64,000 nucleotides of DNA. Source: Ruegeria sp. R13_0. GTDB taxonomy: Bacteria > Pseudomonadota > Alphaproteobacteria > Rhodobacterales > Rhodobacteraceae. The position numbers were made by a program, and so were the translations under genes. Shown here in pieces: positions 31,359 to 41,200 of this stretch; within the stretch, counting starts at the first letter, position 1, and each line of letters starts with the position of its first letter. The stretch is from the NCBI RefSeq assembly GCF_017743995.1, contig NZ_JAGHRB010000004.1, positions 62,001-126,000 of the forward strand. Reading direction: 5' to 3'. The notes under the pieces are model-generated. The model had not been told where the DNA came from and did not search any database. It was given only the letters and a program-made list of their open reading frames with translations.

Positions 31359-34117
31359 CCGTTTTGGCGGGCATCGGTTTCACCGCGCCATGGGTGTTGT
31401 TGGGTCTGCTGACCCTGCCGATCCTGTGGCTGATCCTGCGCGCGGTCCCACCCGCGCCGATCCGTCGGATGTTCCCGGCGGTCACACTTCTACTCGGCCT
31501 CAAAGATGATGAGAGCGTATCGGACCGGACACCTTGGTGGTTGCTTTTGCTGCGGATGCTGGCGGCAGCAGCGATCATCATCGGGTTGGCCGGCCCAGTG
31601 CTGAATCCGTCGCGTGATCAGGCGGGCACGGGGCCCCTAATGTTGGTGCTGGATGCAAGCTGGGCCGGGGCGACGCGCTGGTCGTCGACGTTGGACCAGA
31701 TCGATGCGCAATTGACCGAAGCCGGACGCGCGGGCCGCCCCGTCTCGATCCTGCGCCTGACCGAGCCGGAACCGCCGGTGTTCCAGGCGGCAGAGGCGTG
31801 GCGCAACCGTTTGCCGGGCCTTGTTCCGAACCCGTGGCAGCCGACCGAGGATCAGGTTGATCAGGTCATCGCCGCGCTGGATCAGGTCGAAGGTGGGTTT
31901 GATACGCATTGGTTCAGCGACCGCTTGGGTTATGAAAACCACCCTGAGTTAGTGTCTGAATTGCAGTCCCGCGGGCAGGTCACCGTCTACCGCTCGAACG
32001 CGGCTGCGCTGGCGCTTTTGCCTGCCGTTTATCAGGACGGCGTCATTCAATTGACCGCATTGCGGGCCGAACCGGGCCCGGAGGAGAGTGTGACCGTTCT
32101 GGCGCATGGCCGTGACCCGGCGGGCACGGCGCGGATATTGCAATCGGCCGAGATGACGTTCGCAGCTGGCGAGACCCAGGCCCAAATCGACCTCGCCCTG
32201 CCGTCGGAGCTGCGTGCCCGGATCACACGGTTTGAGCTGCAGGGCCAGCGCTCGGCCGGAGCCGTGACGCTGACTGATGACAGCCTGCGGAGGCGCGAGG
32301 TTGCGCTGATTGCGGGAACCCTCAACCGCGAGGGGTTGGAGCTGTTGTCGCCGCTGCACTACCTGACGCAGGTTCTGATCCCGACCGCCGATTTTGTTGA
32401 GGGCGGCCTGCCCGAGGTTCTGCCCGCCAATCCCGATGTGATTGTGCTGTCGGACGTCGCCCAGATCTCGGGCCCGGAAGAGGTTGCTCTGATCGAGTGG
32501 GTTGAACAGGGCGGTCTGTTGCTGCGGTTTGCAGGGCCCCGCATGGCGGCGAGCGATCTGGGGCGAGATGAAGAGGATACGCTGCTGCCCGTTCGCCTGC
32601 GCAGCGGCGGGCGCACCGTAGGCGGCGCGATGAGTTGGGGGGAATCCAAGACACTGGCACCGTTCCCTGAGGACTCACCTTTCTATGGGTTGCCGATACC
32701 GAAGGACGTGACCGTATCCACTCAGGTCATGGCGCAACCAGACCCTAACCTGGCTGATCGCGTGATTGCGTCGCTGTCGGACGGTACACCTCTGGTCACG
32801 CGCAAGGCGCTGGGCTTGGGGCAGGTTGTCCTGTTCCACGTGACCGCAGATGCGGAATGGTCTAGCCTGCCGCTGTCTGGCCTGTTCGTGGAAATGCTGG
32901 ACCGTCTGGCCGTTGCCTCGGCCGCGAAATCGCGTCAGGTCGCGCAATTGGAGGGCACCACGTGGGAGCCGGTCCAGATCATGGATGGGTTCGGCGCGTT
33001 GTCCGATGCCGGTACGCTGGCGGGTGTGGATGGGGTTGAGCTGGTGTCAGGACAGATTGGGCCCGACCTTCGTCCTGGCCTCTATGAAAGTGGGAAGCAA
33101 AAGCTGGCGCGTAATGTGCTGTCCGAGGAGACAACGCTCAGCCTTGTTGCATGGCCCGCAGATGTGCCGATCCGCGGGCAGGAGGTCTCAACCGAGACAC
33201 CTCTCGGGGGAATACTGCTGAGCTTCGCATTGATTCTGCTGACCGTGGATGTAATCGCGTCTCTGGCCTTGTCGGGCCGTTTGGGTCTGGCAAAGGCGAC
33301 AGCGGTTGCCATGGGGGCCGTGTTGCTCGTGCCCGAGGCGCAGGCGCAGTCGCCCGATGAGACTGACTTTGCCCTCGCCGCGACCCATGAACTGGTTCTG
33401 GCGCATGTGCTGACCGGGGACAGCCAGGTGGACGACATCGCACAGGCTGGGTTGCGAGGATTGGCTCAGACGTTGAACTACCGCACCTCGGTCGAACCCG
33501 CTGCGCCGATTGGCGTCGATCTGGAACGGGATGAGCTGGCCTTTTTCCCGTTGCTCTACTGGCCCATCACGCAGGATCAGCCGCGCCCCTCGGATGAGGC
33601 CTATGCCAAGCTGAATGCCTATCTGCGCTCGGGCGGTATGATCCTGTTTGACACGCGCGATGCGGATATCGCAGGGTTCGGTGCCTCCAGCCCCAATGGG
33701 CGCAAGCTGCAGCAACTGGCCGCGCCGCTAAATATCCCCGCGTTAGAGCCGATTCCGAACGATCACGTCCTGACGCGGACCTTCTATCTTCTGCAAGATT
33801 TCCCTGGCCGCTACGCCGGAACCGATGTCTGGGTTGAGGCCGCTCCGCTGGATGCGGAACAGATCGAAGGGATGCCCTTCCGCAACCTCAACGACAACGT
33901 GACGCCGGTGGTGATCGGTGGCAATGACTGGGCTGGGGCCTGGGCGGTGGATCGCAACGGACAGGCCCTCCTCCCCGTCGGGCGTGGCTATGCGGGGGAA
34001 CGTCAGCGCGAGTTGGCCAATCGCTTTGGTGTCAATCTGGTGATGCATGTGCTGACCGGGAACTACAAATCCGATCAGGTCCATGTGCCTGCTCTGCTGG
34101 ACAGGTTGGGACAATGA
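31355..34117 (+). CDS. membrane protein with BatA-like N-terminus and DUF4159 domain
   Basis: A 920-residue protein. It starts with two helices and the BatA-type motif FTAPWVLLGLLTLPILWLILRAVPPAPIRR. A vWA-like domain follows in which the MIDAS sequence reads D-A-S-W-A (LVLDASWAG, last Ser lost). A third membrane segment near residue 620 (GGILLSFALILLTVDVIASLAL) precedes the C-terminal DUF4159 domain: ELAFFPLLYWPIT, GGMILFDTRDAD, RTFYLLQDFPGRY. DUF4159 resembles a class I glutamine-amidotransferase fold without obvious catalysis. The start at 31355 overlaps the DUF58 stop. Confidence 0.82.
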   Translation: MTVLAGIGFTAPWVLLGLLTLPILWLILRAVPPAPIRRMFPAVTLLLGLKDDESVSDRTPWWLLLLRMLAAAAIIIGLAGPVLNPSRDQAGTGPLMLVLDASWAGATRWSSTLDQIDAQLTEAGRAGRPVSILRLTEPEPPVFQAAEAWRNRLPGLVPNPWQPTEDQVDQVIAALDQVEGGFDTHWFSDRLGYENHPELVSELQSRGQVTVYRSNAAALALLPAVYQDGVIQLTALRAEPGPEESVTVLAHGRDPAGTARILQSAEMTFAAGETQAQIDLALPSELRARITRFELQGQRSAGAVTLTDDSLRRREVALIAGTLNREGLELLSPLHYLTQVLIPTADFVEGGLPEVLPANPDVIVLSDVAQISGPEEVALIEWVEQGGLLLRFAGPRMAASDLGRDEEDTLLPVRLRSGGRTVGGAMSWGESKTLAPFPEDSPFYGLPIPKDVTVSTQVMAQPDPNLADRVIASLSDGTPLVTRKALGLGQVVLFHVTADAEWSSLPLSGLFVEMLDRLAVASAAKSRQVAQLEGTTWEPVQIMDGFGALSDAGTLAGVDGVELVSGQIGPDLRPGLYESGKQKLARNVLSEETTLSLVAWPADVPIRGQEVSTETPLGGILLSFALILLTVDVIASLALSGRLGLAKATAVAMGAVLLVPEAQAQSPDETDFALAATHELVLAHVLTGDSQVDDIAQAGLRGLAQTLNYRTSVEPAAPIGVDLERDELAFFPLLYWPITQDQPRPSDEAYAKLNAYLRSGGMILFDTRDADIAGFGASSPNGRKLQQLAAPLNIPALEPIPNDHVLTRTFYLLQDFPGRYAGTDVWVEAAPLDAEQIEGMPFRNLNDNVTPVVIGGNDWAGAWAVDRNGQALLPVGRGYAGERQRELANRFGVNLVMHVLTGNYKSDQVHVPALLDRLGQ

Positions 34118-36156
34118 CCGGAACCGTTATCTTTGATCCGCTGATCCCGTGGCCTGTTCTGCTCGTGGTCGCCTCGATCGCCGTTGCGGGCGTGGTCTTG
34201 GCGGTCTGGCGGGGATTGTCGGGATGGGCGTTGCGTGGGTTGGCCGCTTTGGTCGTGATCGCCGCGCTTGCAGGTCCGGTCTATCAGGTCGAAGACCGCG
34301 CGCCGCTGACAGATATCGTCCTGATGATCGAGGATGAAAGCGCCAGCCAGACGCTCTCGGACCGGGCCGATCAAACCGCCCAAGCGGCCGAGGCCCTGGC
34401 GGCCGAGATCGAGTCGCGTGACAATACCGAACTGCGCCGCATCCGCGTGGGCGACGGCGATGGCGACGAAGGCACACAGGTGATGGCCGCGGTGAATGCG
34501 GCCCTGGCCGAGGAGCCGCGCGCGCGGGTGGCCGGTATCCTCGTGGTCTCGGACGGGATCGTGCATGACGTTGACCAAGCGCCAGACCTGCCCGCGCCGC
34601 TGCACCTTTTGCAGACCGGTCGTGAGAGCGACTGGGACCGCAGGCTCATCGTCCGCAACGCGCCTGCCTTTGCCATCATTGGTGAACCCGTAACCCTGAC
34701 TCTGCGCGTTGAAGACAGCGGCGCGGCTCCGGGCGGGGCCACCAGCGCGCCGCTTGAGATCTCGGTTGATGGGGGCGAGCCGGAGGAATTCCGTATACCC
34801 ATTGGCGTGGATGTCGAACTGCCGATTTCTCTGCCGCATGGGGGGCGGAATGTCATCCAATTCACGGTCCCAGAGGCCGAAGGTGAGCTGACCGATCGCA
34901 ACAATACCGCATTGATCCAGATGAACGGCGTACGCGACCGTCTGCGCGTTCTGTTGGTGTCGGGCGAGCCGCATCCCGGCGGGCGCACCTGGCGCAACCT
35001 GCTGAAATCCGACAGCTCGGTCGATCTGGTGCATTTCACCATTTTGCGCCCTCCCGAGAAGCAGGACGGTGTCCCGGTGGATGAATTGTCTCTGATCGCC
35101 TTCCCAACGCGCGAGCTGTTTCTGGAGAAGATCAACGATTTCGACCTGATCATCTTTGACCGTTACAAACGGCGGGGCATCCTGCCTGCGATCTATCTGG
35201 ATAACGTGGCTGACTATATCGACAGCGGCGGCGCTGTTCTGATTGCAGCAGGCCCTGATTTCGCCACCGCTGACAGCATCTTCCGCTCGCCGCTCGCGGG
35301 CAGTCTGCCAGCGCAACCGACGGCACGGGTGATCGAAGAGCGCTATGTTCCCATGGTCAGCGATCTGGGGCATCGGCACCCTGTGACCACCAATCTTGGC
35401 GATTCCGAGGATTGGGGCGCGTGGCTGCGCCAGATCGATGTGAATGAGCGCTCGGGCCAGGTGCTGATGACCGGCCTTGAGGACCGGCCGCTGTTGGTAT
35501 TGGACCGGGTGGGTGAAGGGCGGGTCGCCCTGTTGGCGTCAGACCACGCCTGGCTGTGGAGCCGTGGTTTTGAAGGCGGCGGGCCTCAGTTGGAATTGCT
35601 GCGCCGACTGGCCCATTGGATGATGAAAGAGCCCGAACTTGAGGAAGAAGCGCTCTGGGCCGAGGCGAACGGCCAGTCGATGCGCATCATTCGTCAGACC
35701 CTCGAAGAAGAGGTCGGACCGGTCACGATCACCCGACCCAATGGCGAAACGTTTGAGATCACTTTGGAGGAGGTCTCGCCCGGACGGTTCGAGACGCAGT
35801 ATTTCGGCCCCGAGATTGGCCTCTATCGTCTGCAGGAAGGTGATTTGATGGCAGTGATCGGACTGGGGCCCGCTGCCCCGAAAGAATTTGAGCGTACCAT
35901 CGCAACAGGGAACGTGCTGGAACCTGTGATCGCCGCCATGCGCGGTGGTGTGATCCGGCTGGAAGAGGGTTTGCCCTCAATCCGCAACGTCCGCGCTGGG
36001 CGTCCGGCTGCAGGGCGCGGCTGGATTGGTCTTACCCCACGCGAAGCTTATGAGACGCGGGACGTTACGCAAGCCGGGCTGCTGCCACCATGGCTGGTTC
36101 TGTTGCTGGCTGGTGGCTTCCTGTTGGGCGGTTGGCTGCGCGAAGGCCGTCGCTAG
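34114..36156 (+). CDS. membrane-anchored vWA-like / glutamine-amidotransferase-like protein
   Basis: A 680-residue protein: two N-terminal helices (PWPVLLVVASIAVAGVVLAVW and WALRGLAALVVIAALAGPVY), a vWA-like domain with an intact MIDAS D-E-S-A-S and a GILVVSDG loop, beta-rich segments, a central LRVLLVSGEPHPGGRTWRNLL ... GGAVLIAAGPDF region like a class I amidotransferase, and a C-terminal helix (PPWLVLLLAGGFLLGGWL). Of the module's three vWA-like members it alone keeps the complete metal motif. Coupled to the DUF4159 gene by ATGA; last gene of the operon. Confidence 0.78.
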   Translation: MTGTVIFDPLIPWPVLLVVASIAVAGVVLAVWRGLSGWALRGLAALVVIAALAGPVYQVEDRAPLTDIVLMIEDESASQTLSDRADQTAQAAEALAAEIESRDNTELRRIRVGDGDGDEGTQVMAAVNAALAEEPRARVAGILVVSDGIVHDVDQAPDLPAPLHLLQTGRESDWDRRLIVRNAPAFAIIGEPVTLTLRVEDSGAAPGGATSAPLEISVDGGEPEEFRIPIGVDVELPISLPHGGRNVIQFTVPEAEGELTDRNNTALIQMNGVRDRLRVLLVSGEPHPGGRTWRNLLKSDSSVDLVHFTILRPPEKQDGVPVDELSLIAFPTRELFLEKINDFDLIIFDRYKRRGILPAIYLDNVADYIDSGGAVLIAAGPDFATADSIFRSPLAGSLPAQPTARVIEERYVPMVSDLGHRHPVTTNLGDSEDWGAWLRQIDVNERSGQVLMTGLEDRPLLVLDRVGEGRVALLASDHAWLWSRGFEGGGPQLELLRRLAHWMMKEPELEEEALWAEANGQSMRIIRQTLEEEVGPVTITRPNGETFEITLEEVSPGRFETQYFGPEIGLYRLQEGDLMAVIGLGPAAPKEFERTIATGNVLEPVIAAMRGGVIRLEEGLPSIRNVRAGRPAAGRGWIGLTPREAYETRDVTQAGLLPPWLVLLLAGGFLLGGWLREGRR

Positions 36157-36199
36157 ATCGCCTCGGGTTAAACCTACGACACGAATACTCTGCCACGCT

Positions 36200-38260
36200 T
36201 TAGTCGATCCGAACTGACACCCGATCCGACGCGCCACGGGCGTCTACCACCACGAGTGCGGAATAACCGCGACCCGGGTTCGGAATTTCGAACTCGCGAT
36301 GCCGTTGCCCCGTCAACACCGGAACGCCATCCGCCAAAAGCGAGAATGGTCCAACACCGCCGCGCAGTTTTATGGTCATAGGGCCTCCATCCGTCTCTAA
36401 CACAGAGTTATTGGGCGGAAAGATCAGGTCCGGGGCGCTTGGGTCATCGTCGAACGCTGCCCCTCGGGGCTGAAAGCGTTGCAAGGGTTGCGGCAGTTCG
36501 GCGGCCCCCACAATCAAGGTCGATGGAGGCGGTGGGCGCAATGGCGTGGCAGTCGGTTTCAGGTGACCGAAGGCTTCGAACAGCAGTGGGGCCGACAGCT
36601 CTCCGCCGAACGCACCGGGGACCGGAGTGCCATCCGCGCGCCCCAGCCAGACGCCGATCACGTGCTGACCGTCAAAGCCAATCGCCCAGGCATCCCGGTG
36701 CCCGTAAGACGTGCCGGTCTTATACGCCAAGCCAAATGCGGCGGCCCCTGGTGGAGGGGTAAGACCGGCCAGAATATCGCTCACCTGCCATGCCGCGACA
36801 TCGGACAGAACCCGAGGCGTCTCCGTGCGGTCCGCCAAGGCCTCGTGGCGCAACCTTGGCCCTTGCCCACCTGCGGCCAGCGTGGCGTAGAGTTGCACCA
36901 GATCGTGCAGGCTCAGCCCGACACCCCCCAGTGAGATGGCAAGGCCTGGGGTGCCTCCGTTCAATTGTGGGGATGCGCCGGCTTGCTGCAGGGCGGCCAT
37001 CACGCGGGCAGGCCCAAGCTCATCCGTCAGCCGAACAACCGGGATATTGAGCGACAATTGCAAAGCGTCCCGCACCCGTACATCGCCACGAAAGAGGCCA
37101 TCGAAGTTGCGTGGCGCGTAGCGGCCAAACATCACCGGGCTGTCGCTGATCAACGTTTCGGGATGGGCCAATCCCTGATCGAAGGCCAGCCCATAGACGA
37201 GAGGTTTCAGCGTCGACCCCGGCGAGCGCAGCGCCCGCGTCATATCCACGAACCCTTGCCGCGCCCCCGCGTAGCCCGAAGAACCGACCGAGGCCAGGAT
37301 CTCTCCGCTGCGGTGATCAGCTACGATAAGCGCCCCAGAAATACGCGGCCCCGCTCGCGCCGCTGCCTGCGCCACGAGAGGTTCCAGCCGTTCCTGCAGT
37401 CCGGCATCCAGTGTCAGATCCAAAGCCTCTGATCCCGGGTTTTCGCGCCGCGCTCGGTCTGTCAGGTGAGGGGCTAAACGGGGGAATGGCCGCATCTGAT
37501 CCGGGATATCTTCGGTCAGCGCGCTGTGCGTCTCGGACGCGGTCAGAACCCCGTAAGACTGCATCCGCTTCAGAACCCGGTCACGCGCGTTTCGGGCGGC
37601 CAAGGGGGCACGGTCCGGGCGTCGGACTTCGGGCGATTGGGGAAGGGCAATCAGCAGGGCTGCCTGTGCGGGGGTCAGGCGGCCTGGGTCTTTTCCAAAC
37701 CACGCACGGCTGCCTGCGCGGAGGCTTTCCAGATTGCCGCCATACGGGGCGTGGGTCAGATAGAGGTCAAGGATCTGCTGCTTGCTCAGCCGCCGTTCCA
37801 GCGCCAATGAGACCCTAACTTGGCGAATTTTGCCCCTCCAGCGCCCGGTTGAGCCGTCTTCGATCAGCCGCGCGACCTGCATGGTCAGGGTTGACCCACC
37901 CGAAACGGTGCGCCCATTCCATAAGGCTTGCCCAGCAGCGCGGAGGAACGCGAGAGCGTCGACACCGGAATGTGACCAGAACCGTTTATCCTCATACCGC
38001 ACCAGCATTTCGATGAACGCCGGATCCACCGGGCCGGGGTGCATGCGCCAGATGCCGTCCTCGACGGGGAAGGCCCGCAGAAGCGCTCCATCTCGGTCCC
38101 TTATTTCGACCGAGGTTTCGGCCAGAACAGGTGGCAGGACGGTTGCATCTATCCACGCATCCAACCGGTCCCGCGCAAAGGCGGTCAGGTAGAGCGCAGA
38201 GGCCAGCGCCAGCAGCGCCGGGGCGACCCCCTTACGCCGATATGGGTGGCGCGGGATCAC
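36200..38260 (-). CDS. pbpC: penicillin-binding protein 1C
   Basis: A 686-residue bifunctional PBP: N-terminal anchor, glycosyltransferase domain with YEDKRFWSHSGVD and GGSTLTMQVARL, transpeptidase with the SxxK site SPGSTLKPLVYG, SLN and KTGTS, and a C-terminal BiPBP_C domain. It polymerises and, in principle, cross-links peptidoglycan. E. coli PBP1C has unclear transpeptidase activity. It overlaps the alpha-2-macroglobulin stop by four bases (38257-38260); this A2M-pbpC coupling is known in many Gram-negatives and suggests that wall repair goes with trapping of foreign proteases. Convergent with the MoxR operon. Confidence 0.93.
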   Translation of the reverse strand: MIPRHPYRRKGVAPALLALASALYLTAFARDRLDAWIDATVLPPVLAETSVEIRDRDGALLRAFPVEDGIWRMHPGPVDPAFIEMLVRYEDKRFWSHSGVDALAFLRAAGQALWNGRTVSGGSTLTMQVARLIEDGSTGRWRGKIRQVRVSLALERRLSKQQILDLYLTHAPYGGNLESLRAGSRAWFGKDPGRLTPAQAALLIALPQSPEVRRPDRAPLAARNARDRVLKRMQSYGVLTASETHSALTEDIPDQMRPFPRLAPHLTDRARRENPGSEALDLTLDAGLQERLEPLVAQAAARAGPRISGALIVADHRSGEILASVGSSGYAGARQGFVDMTRALRSPGSTLKPLVYGLAFDQGLAHPETLISDSPVMFGRYAPRNFDGLFRGDVRVRDALQLSLNIPVVRLTDELGPARVMAALQQAGASPQLNGGTPGLAISLGGVGLSLHDLVQLYATLAAGGQGPRLRHEALADRTETPRVLSDVAAWQVSDILAGLTPPPGAAAFGLAYKTGTSYGHRDAWAIGFDGQHVIGVWLGRADGTPVPGAFGGELSAPLLFEAFGHLKPTATPLRPPPPSTLIVGAAELPQPLQRFQPRGAAFDDDPSAPDLIFPPNNSVLETDGGPMTIKLRGGVGPFSLLADGVPVLTGQRHREFEIPNPGRGYSALVVVDARGASDRVSVRID

Positions 38261-41200
38261 TGCACCTCAACCCGCCCAGTATCCGTACGCGCGCGGTTTT
38301 GTGGGCGATACATATCCTCGACCGAGGCGGCCGGATGGTGGAACGTACCGGGCGTGACCGCGCGGGCCACATAGGCCAGCGTCACCGTTTCGCCCCCGGA
38401 CAGATCGACCGCCGCGAGGAAGCGGTCCGAGCGGAACTCGGTATGCGTCGCGTCGGACAGGTCCAGCCAGTCCAACGCGCGCACATCGCCTGATCGCAAC
38501 AGGTTGGGGTTGTCGATCTCGATCCCCGCTGCCAGAGGGTCATCGATCATCAACCGCGCGCCGCCGCTCTCGAATGGTGTGACGGTCAGGACGGTTACAA
38601 AGCGGTCACCGGCGGTGAAGGTGGACGGGTCCAGAGGGTCGCCTTCCAGCGAATAATAGGCTCTGTTTATTGCGTACCCGGTGCCTCCGGCTTCGGGTGG
38701 GGTGGTTGGGATGCCCGTCACTGTCAGCGTGATATCGGTTGGGTTGGCTGCGGTAGCCGAGATGTTCAGGTCATCCGTAAACCCTGCCTCACGCAATTGA
38801 ACGAAGGGGCCCGAGACCGGCGCGCCGTTCATCATCAACCCCGAGTCGGATGGGTCGGATACAAGCGCATGCGCGGCCAGTAGGGACCACGAAGCCTCCT
38901 GCGTCGACAGATGCGCGCGGCTTGAGGTGACACGCTGGATCAGCGCGTCGCGATCCACCGCCTGACTGCCCGCATCGACGGCAAGGGTTAGCAGCCCGGC
39001 GGCATCCCGCAGGTCTGTGCCGTAGTCGACCCGCCACAGGTATCGCTCCTGCGCGGGTCGGCGCTGCAGTAGCTGGGCCGCGCGGGCGAACATGGCATCG
39101 GCGCGGGTCTGATCTCCGTAGGACGCCAGGGCCGCCCCAAGTTGCGCGGCGGCCAGAGGGGTGTCGAAAGCGTCACCCTTGGTATCCGCGTAATAGCGCA
39201 GATCGCCCATCGAGGCTGCGCCTTCGCGGGCAAGCACCATCAGAGCATAGGCGATATCTTCACCGCCTTCGTCAAAATCCGGGGCATAGTTCACGCGGTT
39301 TCGCAGGTTATCCATGGCCTGCGCGAAAGCGCGGTCCGACACCGGGTGGCCTTGCGCTCGGGCGCGCGAGAGGAAGTCGGTGACATAGGCGTCCAACCAG
39401 AAATCCCCGCTTTCTGCGCGCCAGAGGCCGAACGCTCCGTTCGGGGCCTGTCGGGTCAGGATGCTGCGGATCGAGTCGCTGATGCGTTGATCCACAATCG
39501 GCCCGTCACCCAGCCCCGACGCTTGGGCCACGGAGGACAGGTACAGCAGCGGCAGGGCCTTGCTGGTGATCTGCTCGGTGCAGCCGTAGGGGTAGCGGTT
39601 CAACTGATCCAGAAGGGCGGGCGTGTCGAATTTTGCCAAAGCGCCTGCAGACAGGATCGCCTTTGCGGTGCCGGGCTGGAAGCCATCGAACACGTCCTGG
39701 GTGAACAGGAAATTGTCGCCCGCACCCAGCGAAAACCGACGTGTTTGAGCCACGATAGGGTCGTTTGCGCGCACTGGCATCCGGAGGGTTTGTGACAAGT
39801 CACGGCCATCCGGTGTCGTGATCGCCACGCTGATTTCCGGGTCTCCGACGGCAAGCGCGCGAAGAGGGATTTCGAATACCGCCTTACCGCCGTCTTCAAG
39901 TACAAAGCTGGCGGGCGCTGTTCCCAATTCCAACCCGGATGAGGCGGTCAGCCCCAGTCCCATCTCACCTGATGGGCCATCGGCATGGACGATCTCAAGC
40001 AACATCCGGCTTTGGTCGTCGGGGGCCAGAAAACGGGGCAGGCTGGCGGTGACGACCACGGGGTCGCGCACGATCATCTCGGCCTCGGCCTGTCCGACGG
40101 CGGCCGCCGACCAGGCGACCGCCATCAGCCGCACGGTTCCGTTGAAGGCGGGCAGAGGGATGTCGACCTCGACCTCTCCGATTGCATCCACCTGAACCGG
40201 GCCGCTGAAAACGGCCATCAGGTCTTGTGTGGGCGGAGGGGATTGCCTCTGCATTCCCGAATTGTCTCCACCGGAACGGACCGTGCCCATTGCACCGTTC
40301 ATGCCGTCGATCAGGCGGCCATAGACATCACGCAGGTCCACACCCAGACGGCGCTGGCCGAAATAGTAACCCTGCGGGTCGGGGCTTTCGAAACCGGTCA
40401 GATTCAGGATGCCGACATCCACGGCGGCCAGGGTCAGCCAAACAGGCTCTCCTTCCGGCATATTTTCGACCCTAATTAAGGTCTTGTGCGTCTCTCTTGG
40501 AGAGGTCACCTGCGGCACATCAATGCTCACATCCAGTGTGCGCCCGACAGGCTCAACTGTTGCATGGGCCACGCCCATTGAACGTGCCGGGTTCTGGCCG
40601 GCTGCGACATCCATGGGGCGGATCACGGTGGCGGTGACGTAGGCCCCCGCACCCCAATCCTCGGTCACGTCGATCGGGATCACGGTTTCGCCTTCTGGCA
40701 CGTCGACCATCTGGCGGTGGATCAGCCGGTTCGAGAGGACCTCGATCTGCGCAACGCCTGCCATACGCGGCACGATCCGCAGTTGCGCCGTGTCACCCGG
40801 GCGATAGCTGTTGCGGTCCAGCGATATTTTCAGCCGGTCGGGCGAGGTTGAGGCGTCTGCCGCCTGATACCAGCCCGCGCTGAACTCCACGGCGGTCTCC
40901 GCGTAAGTGCCATCGAGGCGTTCGACCACCAGTTCGTATTGTCCCCAGTCAACCGGCTGCGACAGGTTCAGTGGGTCTGCACCTGTCTCAACCTCACCTG
41001 TGGCAATACGGGTACGTCGCGTGGTCGGCTCCCAATTCCAATCGCCATAGAGCTGATACCATTGATAGCGGGTTTCCAGCCTGTTCAACGTCCAACGCAG
41101 GCGCATGGGTTCAGCGGTCAGGTCCGGGGACAGGCCGATGATTTGGAACGCGGCCTCAGTGCCTTCGGGTATCACATCCTCGAACAGGGGGCGGATACCG

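Noticed and set aside
34075..35379. 434-codon open frame antisense to the vWA-like membrane protein
   Set aside because: The plus-strand gene is coupled in an operon and has clear helices and a MIDAS motif; the antisense frame has none.
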